In this document: in pieces, positions 27,001 to 35,093 of the stretch
Position numbering within the stretch: the first letter of the stretch is position 1
Layout: each line of letters starts with the position of its first letter
Assembly: GCF_947494015.1 (NCBI RefSeq)
Contig: NZ_CANLTL010000001.1
Span: 364,030 to 428,029, forward strand
Length of the DNA: 64,000 bases
Direction: 5' to 3'
Source: an uncultured Cellulomonas sp.
GTDB lineage: Bacteria; Actinomycetota; Actinomycetes; Actinomycetales; Cellulomonadaceae
Notes under the pieces: generated by a model
Told to the model about the DNA's origin: nothing
Databases searched by the model: none
Seen by the model: only the letters and a program-made list of their open reading frames with translations
Translations under genes and position numbers: made by a program

Positions 27001-27149
27001 TCTGCGGTGAGATCTCCTGGCTCAAGGAGCAGGGGCTGACGACGGGGTACGAGGACGGCACGTTCGGCACGACCGTGGCGATGTCCCGGCAGGCGATGGC
27101 CGCCATGCTGTACCGCGCCGTCGTCACTGAGGGGCTCACGGTCGGCTGA
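24033..27149 (+). CDS. Secreted GH3 beta-glycosidase with three SLH repeats (copy 1)
   Basis: 1038-residue extracellular GH3 enzyme, beta-glucosidase or beta-xylosidase type. An Arg-rich signal peptide (residues 1 to about 38) precedes the GH3 N-domain with APGVNMARLPILGRNFEYFG, MPKHYAANEQE and the nucleophile Asp313 in YVQSDFFATKS. The GH3 C-domain contains GAVLLQNNGALPIPSDVRDV and FPFGHGLSYTDFEV. A fibronectin-III-like domain follows (ENTGDVAGAEVPQVYVSLP), then three SLH repeats from about residue 855 (TGYEDGTFRPTTPISRQAMA and two more) for cell-wall attachment. GAAGGAG precedes ATG 24033. A closely similar tandem copy lies downstream. The upstream CG-centred palindrome suggests LacI control. 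Confidence 0.93.
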   Translation: MTSRSRSRSRGRGLLALLTAVPMALAGTGAAAGVASAPGGVQAAAAAHPWMDTTLTPQERSQLLLDAMTLAQKLQQLSGTPPEIVPELPECWGGRHVRGIPELQIPTLRITNGPVGVGQNDCVDAALLDLPPAERPRGVPYVHESSAKATALPSATTAAASFDPEVAGTYGDVIGTEMNNLALHVFEAPGVNMARLPILGRNFEYFGEDPYLAGVMAVAETKAVQDQGLIAMPKHYAANEQETNRQITNSVVDERTLHETYLLPFEMAVKDGDAASVMCAYNYLNGVPSCQNEYLLSDVLRDQWGFEGYVQSDFFATKSTVPTLLNGMDHMMPVPQQWAPELLQAALDAGEISVGDIDLALHRRYVQMFTYGIFDRPIVQTPIDYDAGGRTAYEIGTHGAVLLQNNGALPIPSDVRDVVVVGKATQVYAQQAVAGGARVGHPFGSGGGSSDVVPAYSVDPVEGLLNTLEDLGNTDAQVRLVLVDDANQTATIDGEEISFEAALAEVAGADSVVVMAGTISEEGADRATFSDTTGTELVDIGDGLDWYADNVSAIATVAGSNPAKNSNTVAMIKAVLGAGPSMVEKTALVLKDNAGVSMDPALVGQDGPSILEAWFPGQEDGNIVADLLFGVVNPSGKSPVTYPYEGKGFLDEIGAEEFPGVRVGDEEIGIGFGGSGGTIIGRPTVQYTEGVNIGYRWYDANLSGECAPAESGANPCVAFPFGHGLSYTDFEVTDLVVTPTSDGMSPVTVEVTVENTGDVAGAEVPQVYVSLPDAAADSPRRLVGFQKVQLEPGEAKQVEITIDPTASSHPLSVWDGEADEWTTPEGDVVVQVGTSSGDVTLSDTVTVDTSVPVTFPDVPATHDFAEAIAWLVQANITTGYEDGTFRPTTPISRQAMAAFVYRLVHDGADAPGCTTRPFPDVDVANQFCGEIAWMQDAGLTTGYADGTYRPTAAISRQAMAAFLHRLLTDDAAAADCTAAPFTDVSVGDRFCGEISWLKEQGLTTGYEDGTFGTTVAMSRQAMAAMLYRAVVTEGLTVG

Positions 27150-27211
27150 TGGTTCGAACGGATCGCGCCTGAGGGCCGGTCCCGGGGGCACGGCCGGCGC
27201 AGCCCCGGCGA

Positions 27212-27268
27212 CGACACGGACCACCCCGGTGGAGCGACAGCTCCACCGGGGTGGTCCTTCTCGTGTCG
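27212..27268. terminator. Strong hairpin terminator after GH3 copy 1
   Basis: Perfect 18-bp arms at 27218-27235 and 27240-27257 enclose a 4-nt loop; the stem runs from GGACCACCCC to GGGGTGGTCC. A further outer pair CGACACG (27212-27218) and CGTGTCG (27262-27268) could extend it past a 4-nt bulge. It is followed by TTCTCGT. It separates the two tandem GH3 genes, so each is probably transcribed alone. Confidence 0.85.
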
Positions 27269-27371
27269 CTCCCCTGCGCGGTCCTCGCCTGCCGGCCTCG
27301 CGAGGCAGCCGGTGACACCACAGCCTCATGGCAGCACGGCGCCACGGCCGCACCGCCCGAGCGCAACTCAT

Positions 27372-27385
27372 GGCAACCGCTGGCC
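27372..27385. promoter_or_regulatory. Candidate LacI-type operator before the second GH3 gene
   Basis: Identical 14-mer GGCAACCGCTGGCC, inside TGGCAACCGCTGGCCA, 131 bp upstream of the ATG against 130 bp for copy 1. The whole 160-bp leader, including an identical stretch ending in GTCGAAGGAGACTC, was duplicated with the gene. Confidence 0.45.
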
Positions 27386-27516
27386 ATCTGGCGGCGGCGC
27401 ACGGCACCTTGACGCTCGGGACTGGACGCGGCTGCCGGCCGCCCACAGCACCTCCGTGCGCGTGAAGACGCGCGTCGGCGCATCGCGCCGGTCACCCGAA
27501 GTCGAAGGAGACTCAC

Positions 27517-30500
27517 ATGACACCACCGTCCCGTAGCCGCAGACGCGGCCTGCTCGCCCTCCTCACGGCCGTGCCCCTGGCACTCGCCGGTACGGGGGCC
27601 GCAGTCGCCGGAGTCGCCACCGGCGTCGCCACCGCGCCCGGCGGCGTGCGGGCGGCGGCCGCGACCCATCCCTGGATGGACACCACCCTGACTCCTCAGG
27701 AGCGCTCGCGTCTCCTGCTCGAGGCCCTGACGCTGGACCAGAAGTTCCAGCAGCTCAGCGGCGCCAGTCCGGAGGTCCTGCCGGACCTGCCCGAGTGCTT
27801 CGGCGCTCGGCACGTCACCGGCATCGAAGAGCTCAGCATCCCCACGCTCCGCATCACCAACGGGCCGGTGGGCGTCGGGCAGAACGACTGCGTCGACCCT
27901 GCGGTCTTCGGTGGCCCGAACCCGCCGCCGCCGGGCAGCAACCCGTACGTCCACAGCTCCTCGGCGAAGGCGACCGCGCTGCCGTCCGGAACGACCGTCG
28001 CTGCCTCCTTCGACCGGGGCGTCGCGGGCGACTTCGGCGGCGTGATCGCCGACGAGATGAACAGCCTGGCTCTGCACGTGTTCGAGGCTCCGGGCGTGAA
28101 CATGGCGCGGTTGCCGGTCCTGGGCCGCAACTTCGAGTACTTCGGTGAGGACCCGTACCTGACCGGGGTGATGGGTGTGGCCGAGATCGAGGCGGTCCAG
28201 GACCAGGGCATCATCGCGATGGCCAAGCACTACGCCGCCAACGAGCAGGAGACGAACCGGCGGACGATCCAGACCACCGTCGACGAGCGCACCCTGCACG
28301 AGATGTACCTGCTGCCGTTCGAGATGGCGGTCAAGGACGGCGACGTCGCGTCTCTCATGTGCGCGTACAACTACGTCAACGGCTCGGCGTCGTGCGAGAA
28401 CGAGTACCTGCTCAACACGGTCCTGCGCGACCAGTGGGGCTTCGAGGGGTACGTGCAGTCGGACTTCTTCGCCACGAAGAGCACCGTCCCGACCCTGCTG
28501 AACGGCATGGACCACATGATGCCGGTGGCCCAGCAGTGGGCACCTGAGCTCCTGCAGGCAGCACTCGACGCGGGCGAGATCACGGTGGGCGACATCGACC
28601 AGGCGCTGGACCGCCGGTACGTGCAGATGTTCACGTACGGGATCTTCGACCGGCCGCTCGTCCAGACGCCGATCGACTACGACGCCGGCGGCGAGACCGC
28701 TCGGGAGATCGGAACCCGCGGCGGCGTCCTGCTGCAGAACAACGGCGCGCTCCCGATCGCGTCCGACGTCCAGGACGTCGTGGTCATCGGCAAGGCGACC
28801 CAGGTCTACGCCCAGCAGGCTGTCTCGGGCGGTGCCCAGGTGGGCAAGGCGCCCGGGTCCGACGGCCGCGGCAGCTCCATCGTCGTCCCGATGTACGAGG
28901 TGGCGCCGGTCGAAGGCCTGCGCAACGCGCTGACCGAGCTGGGTAACACGAGCGCCGCTGTCCGCCTCGTCCTGGTCGACGACGCCAACCAGACCGCGAC
29001 CATCGACGGCGCTGCGGTGTCGTTCGAGGCCGCGCTGGCCGAGGCCGCCGCTGCCGACGCCGTCGTGGTGATGGCCGGCACGGTCACCACGGAGGGAGCG
29101 GACCGTGCGACGTTCACCGACGCCTCGGGGAACGCACTGGTCGAGTCCGGTAACGACCTGGACTGGTACACGGACAACATGGCGGCTGTGACGACCGCCA
29201 CCGAGGGTGCGAACCCCGCGAAGAACAGCAACACGGTCGCCATGATCAAGGCCGTCATGGGCGCGGGCCCCACGATGAGCGAGAAGACCACGCTGGTGCT
29301 CAAGGACAACGCCGGGGTCGAGATGGACCCGTCGTTCGTCGGTCACGACGGCCCGTCCATCCTCGAGGCGTGGCTCCCTGGTCAGGAGGACGGCAACATC
29401 GTCGCCGACCTGCTGTTCGGTGTCGTCAACCCCTCCGGCAAGTCGCCGGTGACCTACCCCTACGTCGGGAAGGGCTTCCTGGACCACGCGACGCCGCTCC
29501 AGTACCCCGGGCAGATCGTCGACGGCCTGCAGACGGTGGAGTACACGGAGGGGGTGAACATCGGCTACCGCTGGTACGACGCGAACGTCAGCGGCGAGTG
29601 CGCTGAGGCTGCTGATGGCTCGAACCCGTGCGTGGCGTTCCCGTTCGGTCATGGGCTGTCGTACAGCGACTTCGAGATCTCGGACCTGGTGGTCGGGCCC
29701 ACCTCGAACGGGGTGGACCCCATGACCGTCCAGGTCACGGTGGAGAACACCGGTGACGTGGCGGGTGCCGAGGTGGCGCAGGTCTACCTCGAGCTGCCGG
29801 AGTCGGTGAGCTCTGCGCCGCGGCGTCTGGTGGGCTTCGACAAGGTCGAGCTCGCGCCGGGGCAGAAGAAGCAGGTCATGATCACGATCGACCCGGCAGC
29901 GGCCAACCACCCGCTGTCCGTGTGGGACGAGGAGACCGACGGGTGGACGACGCCGTCGGGTGAGTTCGCGGTCCACGTCGGCACCTCGTCGGGTGACCTG
30001 GGGCTGACGAGCGTGGTGACGGTCGACCCGACCGCACCGGCGACCTTCCCGGACGTCCCGGCGACGCACCACTTCGCCGAGCAGATCGCGTGGCTGGTGG
30101 AGCGCGGTATCACCACCGGCTACGAGGACGGCACGTTCCGCCCGACGACGCCGATCTCGCGTCAGGCGATGGCGGCGTTCGTGTACCGGCTGGTCCACGA
30201 CGGGGCCGACGCTCCCGAGTGCACCACCAAGCCGTTCGTCGACGTCGACGTGGCGAACCAGTTCTGCGGAGAGATCGAGTGGATGAAGAGTGCGAGCCTG
30301 ACGACGGGGTACGCCGACGGCACGTACCGGCCCGAGGTGGCGAACTCCCGCCAGGCGATGGCGGCGTTCCTGCACCGTCTGTTCACCGACGAGGACCACG
30401 CCGCGGCGTGCGCGGCGGCGCCGTTCCCGGATGTCAGCGTCGGCGACCCGTTCTGCGGTGAGATCGCCTGGCTCAAGGAGCACGACCTGGCCACCGGCTA

Positions 30501-30600
30501 CGACGACGGCACGTTCGGCAAGGCTGCGCCGATGTCCCGCCAGGCCATGGCCGCCATGTTGTACCGCGCCGTCGTGACCGAGGAGCTGCCGCTCGGCTGA
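27517..30600 (+). CDS. Secreted GH3 beta-glycosidase with three SLH repeats (copy 2)
   Basis: 1027-residue paralogue of the preceding gene with the same order: signal peptide, GH3 N-domain (GRNFEYFGEDPYL, MAKHYAANEQE, nucleophile Asp316 in YVQSDFFATKS), GH3 C-domain (FPFGHGLSYSDFEI), fibronectin-III-like domain, and three SLH repeats (TGYEDGTFRPTTPISRQAMA first). The longest clear difference is in the C-domain, where copy 1 has an extra segment rich in Gly/Glu near residues 655-680 and copy 2 a shorter one. GAAGGAG precedes ATG 27517. Duplication with retained catalytic residues suggests dosage or substrate divergence (my inference). Confidence 0.93.
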   Translation: MTPPSRSRRRGLLALLTAVPLALAGTGAAVAGVATGVATAPGGVRAAAATHPWMDTTLTPQERSRLLLEALTLDQKFQQLSGASPEVLPDLPECFGARHVTGIEELSIPTLRITNGPVGVGQNDCVDPAVFGGPNPPPPGSNPYVHSSSAKATALPSGTTVAASFDRGVAGDFGGVIADEMNSLALHVFEAPGVNMARLPVLGRNFEYFGEDPYLTGVMGVAEIEAVQDQGIIAMAKHYAANEQETNRRTIQTTVDERTLHEMYLLPFEMAVKDGDVASLMCAYNYVNGSASCENEYLLNTVLRDQWGFEGYVQSDFFATKSTVPTLLNGMDHMMPVAQQWAPELLQAALDAGEITVGDIDQALDRRYVQMFTYGIFDRPLVQTPIDYDAGGETAREIGTRGGVLLQNNGALPIASDVQDVVVIGKATQVYAQQAVSGGAQVGKAPGSDGRGSSIVVPMYEVAPVEGLRNALTELGNTSAAVRLVLVDDANQTATIDGAAVSFEAALAEAAAADAVVVMAGTVTTEGADRATFTDASGNALVESGNDLDWYTDNMAAVTTATEGANPAKNSNTVAMIKAVMGAGPTMSEKTTLVLKDNAGVEMDPSFVGHDGPSILEAWLPGQEDGNIVADLLFGVVNPSGKSPVTYPYVGKGFLDHATPLQYPGQIVDGLQTVEYTEGVNIGYRWYDANVSGECAEAADGSNPCVAFPFGHGLSYSDFEISDLVVGPTSNGVDPMTVQVTVENTGDVAGAEVAQVYLELPESVSSAPRRLVGFDKVELAPGQKKQVMITIDPAAANHPLSVWDEETDGWTTPSGEFAVHVGTSSGDLGLTSVVTVDPTAPATFPDVPATHHFAEQIAWLVERGITTGYEDGTFRPTTPISRQAMAAFVYRLVHDGADAPECTTKPFVDVDVANQFCGEIEWMKSASLTTGYADGTYRPEVANSRQAMAAFLHRLFTDEDHAAACAAAPFPDVSVGDPFCGEIAWLKEHDLATGYDDGTFGKAAPMSRQAMAAMLYRAVVTEELPLG

Positions 30601-30654
30601 CGAGCACGACAGCCTGGCCAGGGATTGACGGCCGGGCCGCACGCGTGGACGGAC

Positions 30655-30696
30655 GGACCCCTCCGGCGGTGCCCACGGGCACCACCGGGGGGGTCC
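30655..30696. terminator. Hairpin terminator after GH3 copy 2
   Basis: Arms 30655-30674 and 30677-30696 pair over about 20 bp with one mismatch and one G-T pair (GGACCCC opposite GGGGTCC at the base). The loop is very tight, so the top pairs probably open. It lies 55 bp after the GH3 stop. Confidence 0.7.
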
Positions 30697-31009
30697 TCTC
30701 GTCGACCGTACGACCGAGCCGCACGTCGTCGTCGCCGCTGTTCGACAGGGCGGCCGATGACGGCGCTGCCGGCCCCGCTCCCCTGCCGTACCGCCGACGC
30801 GGTATCCCTGTCACCGCATGCGGGTGACGCCGCCGGTACGAGCGGACACCACGATGAGGTGCGGCGTCGTGCCCAGCGCCGGAAGGCGCCACGCGGTGCT
30901 CGCCACGACCGCCGCCGCGACCGTGTGCCTCCATCCGGGCAAGGCGACAGGCGCACGTGAGCCGGCTAGGTGGCCGATCCCCGATCCCCGATCCCCGTGA
31001 GGTGACCCC
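30697..31009. other. 313-bp gap upstream of the two-component system
   Basis: No gene or remnant is recognised on either strand. The only structure is a 7-bp tandem repeat GATCCCC, three copies at 30976-30996, ending 13 bp before the histidine-kinase start. The promoter of the kinase-regulator operon should lie here, but no convincing hexamers stand out. Confidence 0.5.
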
Positions 31010-32232
31010 GTGCGTCCGACCGGTTCCGCCGGGGACCCCGCAGCCAGCCGTCCGTCCGCGGCGGGGCTGCCTCTCACGTTCGTCACGCTTGCGGTGATGT
31101 CGGCCGGGGTGGCCTTCCGGGATGACACCCTCACCGCCCCGGAACCAGGAATCGTGCTGTTCACGGTCCTCGCGTGGCTCCCCCTGCTCGCCCGAACCGC
31201 CTACCCCCTACCGGTGCTCGTGGTCACTGCGCTTGCCGAGATCGCGCAGCTCGTGCTCCTGCCCGTGGTCAGCCCGGACTGGCAGGGCGTCGACCCGTTT
31301 GCGGCGTTTCAGCCGGTGCCGGTGGCAACGGTGACTGCTGCGTTCACCGCAGCGGTCCGCTGCTCCCGACGTCAGGCATGGATCGTCGGAGGTGGCGCGG
31401 CGGCGGCGATCCCGGCCGCAGCGATGCTGACCGTGGGGTCGGAGCTGAAGACCTACGCCTTCCCGATCCTGGTGATGGCGAACCTCGTGGTCACCGGGAC
31501 AGGGACGGGAGCGGCCATCGCGGCCCGTCGGAAGCGGGCCGGTCGGGAAGCCGCGGACCGGCTGGAGCGCACACGCCGCGCGGTCGAGGAGGAACGCCTG
31601 CGGATCGCGCGCGACCTGCACGACGTCGTCGCACACCACCTGACGCTGGTGGACGCGCAGGTCTCGGTGGCCGGCTATCTCGTCCGGCAGGACCCGGCTC
31701 TGGCCGCGACCGCCCTGGACAATCTGACACGGCACACGCGCCTGGCACTGGACGAGCTGCGAGCGACGGTCGGGCTGCTTCGTGGTCGCACGGAGGAAGA
31801 ACCCGCGACTCGCCCCCCGACCCCGGCGTCCACGACCTACCCCGGCTGGTGGCGGACACTCGCGCAGCCGGCACCGACGCCGAGCTGGTCGTCAGAGGCC
31901 GCCCCCATGGTCTCACCGCCCGAGCTGACGTCGCGGGGTACCGCATCGTCCAGGAGGCTCTGACCAATGCGGCCAAGCACGCCCCGGGCTCGCCCGTGAC
32001 GATCGAGATGACGTGGACGGATGCGCAGCTCCTGCTCAGCGTGACGAACGCTCCTCCGCGAGCGGCGCCGCCCCACCCACGCGCCGCAGGGACCGGCAGC
32101 GGACTGCTGGGGATGCGCGAGCGCGCCGCCGCAGCGGGTGGCGCGGCCGCGCACGAGCCCACCCATGACGGGGGCTTCCGCGTCACGGTGACCCTCCCAG
32201 CCGACCCCTCACCGATCCAGGAGCTGCCATGA
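31010..32232 (+). pseudogene. NarL-type sensor histidine kinase, frameshifted at a C6 tract
   Basis: Two overlapping frames together make one complete HisKA_3 kinase. Frame A (GTG 31010 onwards, ribosome site GAGGTG) encodes several membrane segments and the dimerisation/phosphoacceptor motif RIARDLHDVVAHH with His204, then continues as nonsense to a stop at 31963. The second frame encodes PDPGVHDLPRLVADTRAAG, the N-box IVQEALTNAAKHAPG and the G-box GSGLLGMRERAAAAGG, ending at 32232 with a 4-nt overlap into the regulator gene. The switch falls at CCCCCC (31813-31818); one extra C would restore a single frame. It is either a true inactivation, a sequencing miscall, or slippage-dependent expression. 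The sensed signal is unknown. Confidence 0.78.
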
Positions 32233-32897
32233 CCACTCGTGTCCTGCTTGCCGACGACCAGGCGCTGCTGCGCGCCACATTCCGCCTGCTCCTGGACTCG
32301 ACGGACGATCTGGAGGTGGTGGGAGAGGCGTCCACGGGACTGGAAGCCGTCGGTCGAGCACGCAGCGACCGCGCGGACGTGGTGGTCATGGACATCCGCA
32401 TGCCTGAGATGGACGGGATCGAGGCGACGCGCCGCATCACCGCCGACGACGCGCTGGCGGGGGTCCGGGTCCTCGTCCTCACGACGTTCGAGACGGACGA
32501 CGTCGTCATCGAGGCACTTCGCGCCGGTGCGTCGGGGTTTCTCGGCAAAGGGGTGGAGCCGGCCGTTCTCATCTCGGCGATCCGCACCGTGGCGGCAGGC
32601 GAACAGCTGCTCTCCCCGGCGGCGACCACCGCGCTCGTCGCTCGCTTCCTCGCACACGTCCCCGCCGTACAGCGGCCGGACGTGACACTGGACCCGCTGA
32701 CCACGCGGGAGAGAGAGATCACGGCCCTTGCGGCGCGCGGGATGTCGAACGAGCAGATCGGCAGACACCTCGTGATCAGCCCGACGACAGCCAAGACGCA
32801 CATCAACCGCGCGATGATGAAGACCGGATCCCGTGATCGAGCCCAGCTGGTCGTGTACGCCTACGAGACCGGACTGGTGTCACCGGGCGCAGGCTGA
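32229..32897 (+). CDS. NarL/LuxR-family response regulator
   Basis: 222-residue two-component regulator. The receiver domain has the acidic pair at Asp9/Asp10, phosphoacceptor Asp55 in VVVMDIRMPEMDG, Thr in VLTTFETDD and Lys in GFLGKGVEP. The LuxR-type HTH is at the C-terminus (LTTREREITALAARGMSNEQ, then SPTTAKTHINRAMMKTGSRD). ATG 32229 overlaps the kinase stop (ATGA). It is intact although its partner kinase is frameshifted. Targets are unknown; the secreted GH3 genes upstream are separated by a terminator. Confidence 0.93.
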   Translation: MTTRVLLADDQALLRATFRLLLDSTDDLEVVGEASTGLEAVGRARSDRADVVVMDIRMPEMDGIEATRRITADDALAGVRVLVLTTFETDDVVIEALRAGASGFLGKGVEPAVLISAIRTVAAGEQLLSPAATTALVARFLAHVPAVQRPDVTLDPLTTREREITALAARGMSNEQIGRHLVISPTTAKTHINRAMMKTGSRDRAQLVVYAYETGLVSPGAG

Positions 32898-33194
32898 GCC
32901 GCGTCGATGCCATGCGGTCGAGCCCTCGATCCATCTGGGCGACCGAGCAGGTCTCCCCGTCGCCCGCCGGACGACACGACCACGATGCCCTGCGGCCGCC
33001 GCGCAGCCGCAGGGTGACCGAGCCGGCTCGACACCTCGGGAGGGCGGTGATCCGAGTACGCCCGCTCGGCGGACTCGAGGGCGGTACGTACTGCGGATGG
33101 ATGACGGAAGGCGGTCCAGGCGGACGACGTCGAAGACGGCGCCTGGAGCCACGATTGAGGAGTTGGAAAGCCAGACACCGAGAGGAAGAATCCC
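32898..33194. other. 297-bp gap without a recognised gene
   Basis: Reading all frames I see no conserved protein. GC is slightly lower near 33150-33190 before the next gene, where GAGAGGAAG forms its ribosome binding site. Confidence 0.5.
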
Positions 33195-33614
33195 ATGGAG
33201 AAGAGCATCCCGGTCCCGACCTTCACCGAGCGCGCCAAGGAGCGGCTCTACGAGGCGTGGGACGCCTGGAAGCCCGGGTACGAGGACTGGATCGCCTGGT
33301 CGAACGAGCTCTACGCACCTGATGCCCTCATGATCGCGATGGACGGCGACACCCCGGAGCTGTTCCGCGACTACCAGGCGAAGATGAAGCACTTCCGCGA
33401 CCAGTTCGACATGAAGATGGGCGTCATCGACCGGTGTGTCGCTGCCGACGGCGTGACCGCCCACACCTACAAGATGTCCATGACCCCGAAGGGGCAGGGC
33501 GAGGACCAGACCATCGTCATCCCGGTGACGGAGTTCAACCACTTCGGCATCGTGCCCGGCTACGACAAGCCCATGGTCGTCAAGCTCGAGCTCGTGACGG
33601 CCGACGGGGTGTAG
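33195..33614 (+). CDS. Hypothetical NTF2/SnoaL-like protein
   Basis: 139 residues without signal peptide or membrane segment. The opening TFTERAKERLYEAWDAWKPG and LYAPDALMIAMDGDTPELF, followed by strands such as THTYKMSMTPKG-like and IVIPVTEFNHFGI, fit the cone-shaped NTF2-like fold used by SnoaL-type cyclases and dehydratases. That assignment rests on pattern only. ATG 33195 has GAGGAAG 8 nt upstream. It stands alone between gaps of about 300 and 430 bp. Its codon use includes more AAG/ATG than its neighbours. No function is proposed. Confidence 0.72.
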   Translation: MEKSIPVPTFTERAKERLYEAWDAWKPGYEDWIAWSNELYAPDALMIAMDGDTPELFRDYQAKMKHFRDQFDMKMGVIDRCVAADGVTAHTYKMSMTPKGQGEDQTIVIPVTEFNHFGIVPGYDKPMVVKLELVTADGV

Positions 33615-34043
33615 CCGTCCGCGCGGGCGCCGGGCAGCCCGGCGGATGTGTCAAGCGCGGCCGGCTCGGCTGCAGATCACGAGCCGGCCCGTGCTTGCCG
33701 TCGATCGTCCACCTGATGGCACCCGTCCACGTCTTCACGCCAAGGGCGCGGACCGCACTCGACGTCAGAGGTCACGAGTCTGCGCCTCCTCCACCTCGGT
33801 CTCCCTGCAGTGGAGATTTCGCTGACGTCTCTCGACATCGACCTGCTGCCCGAAGTCGGGTGCTCGATCCGCGACGATCCCCTCGGGGATGCCGCCTGAG
33901 CAGCCGTTGTCCTGGCGGTCACCGGTCTCGAGTGCGGGCGTCCGCCACGGTGCTGTTCGCCGACCAGGTGTCGTGCCCACGGAGGTTGCCGCAGCGGCGA
34001 GTACCTCCGGGCGCAGTGACGGGTGTCGAGCAGCGGCAGCCGG
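33615..34043. other. 429-bp gap with a possible gene remnant
   Basis: No intact gene. One plus-strand frame ending in TGA at 33899 reads like the C-terminal 40 residues of a real protein (LGLPAVEISLTSLDIDLLPE then VGCSIRDDPLGDAA), with strong hydrophobic periodicity but no start. It may be a decayed 3' end. The rest shows nothing recognisable. Confidence 0.45.
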
Positions 34044-35048
34044 TCAAGCCGGCGACACTCCTGCCCGGATCCCGCGCAGGACCGCGGTGGTGAGCGCTGC
34101 GCACAGTGCGACACCGAGCGCTCCGGTGATGCCGATGAACAGGTCGCTGCCGGCGCCGTAGTCCGCCAGCGGCGCGCCCGACCACGCGTGGTCGCGTGCT
34201 GCGTCGGCGAAGCCCACCGTCCGGGCGGTGGCTTCGAGCCCGTCCGGCGTCGAGGCCGCGAAGGGTGAGAGCGCGACAGCCGCGATCATCGCGATCGTGA
34301 GGGCGCCGCGACGAGCGACGGCGGACGGCGCGGCGCCGACGACCGGACCGGGCGCCGCGCCCGGCGCCGCGATCCCCGGTGCGACCGCGTGGGCCAGCGA
34401 CACCACCCCGGCGGTGATGGCCGCCTCGCCGACCCCGATCAGCAGGTGCACACCGACCATCTGGGACACGAGCCGACCGGCCGGGACCGGCACCGTGCCG
34501 CCGGCCGCGAAGAGCAGGGCGAACAGGGCTGCTGCGGAGACGACGCTGACCAGACCGCCCGCGGCAGCTGAGCACGCGAGCGCGTGGACGGCCCTCCGGC
34601 CTCGCACGCCATGGTGCACGAGCCGCGCCGTCGCCCATCCGACCAGCGTGCCGACGACCGCGATGAGCAGGACGTTCGGCCCGATCGCGGTGAGCCCACC
34701 GTCCGCGAACACCAGCGCCTGGACGAGCACGACGGCCGTGACGCTGAGCAGCCCGAGAGCCGGTCCGAGCAGGGAGGCGGCCAGGGCACCGCCGAGGAGA
34801 TGGCCGCTGGTCCCGCTCGCGACCGGGAAGTTGAGCATCTGCAGTCCGAACACCAACGCGGTGGTGGCCGCGGCGAGGCGCACCCTGGCTCGCACGACGG
34901 CGCGTCCGGCCACCTCGTCAGGTGCACAGGCGGTCAGCGCTGCCAGCTCGTCGCGACTGCGCCGCACAGCTAGGGCGACGACGACGCCGGCCGCTGCCGT
35001 GATGGCGACGGTCGTCTGAGGATCGAGGAAGTGGTCGGGCAGGTGCAC
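34044..35048 (-). CDS. nikMN: Nickel/cobalt ECF-type importer substrate component, NikM-NikN fusion
   Basis: 334-residue membrane protein combining a CbiM/NikM core with a C-terminal NikN/PDGLE domain. The N-terminus MHLPDHF supplies the metal-binding amino-terminal Met-His (His2), and SGTSGHLLGGALAA the second His (His83), as in known NikM proteins. PDGLEATARTVGF marks the NikN part, followed by a final membrane segment. GTG 35048 has GGAG 7 nt upstream. It lies 45 bp downstream of the larA-like gene on the same strand. No NikQ/NikO (T and A components) is in the window, so a shared energy-coupling module elsewhere is needed. Nickel rather than cobalt follows from the LarA partner. Confidence 0.9.
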   Translation of the reverse strand: MHLPDHFLDPQTTVAITAAAGVVVALAVRRSRDELAALTACAPDEVAGRAVVRARVRLAAATTALVFGLQMLNFPVASGTSGHLLGGALAASLLGPALGLLSVTAVVLVQALVFADGGLTAIGPNVLLIAVVGTLVGWATARLVHHGVRGRRAVHALACSAAAGGLVSVVSAAALFALLFAAGGTVPVPAGRLVSQMVGVHLLIGVGEAAITAGVVSLAHAVAPGIAAPGAAPGPVVGAAPSAVARRGALTIAMIAAVALSPFAASTPDGLEATARTVGFADAARDHAWSGAPLADYGAGSDLFIGITGALGVALCAALTTAVLRGIRAGVSPA

Positions 35049-35093
35049 GGGCGGTCTCCGATGAGCGACGGGAACTGGCCAGGGTGCCCGCGC

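Noticed and set aside
24465..27446. 993-codon minus-strand frame opposite GH3 copy 1 (and a similar one opposite copy 2)
   Set aside because: Mirror of the duplicated GH3 genes. Similarity between the two antisense frames only reflects the duplication.
31813..31818. Programmed -1 frameshift in the kinase gene
   Set aside because: No typical slippery heptamer with a downstream pseudoknot is evident; kept as one of several explanations but not claimed.
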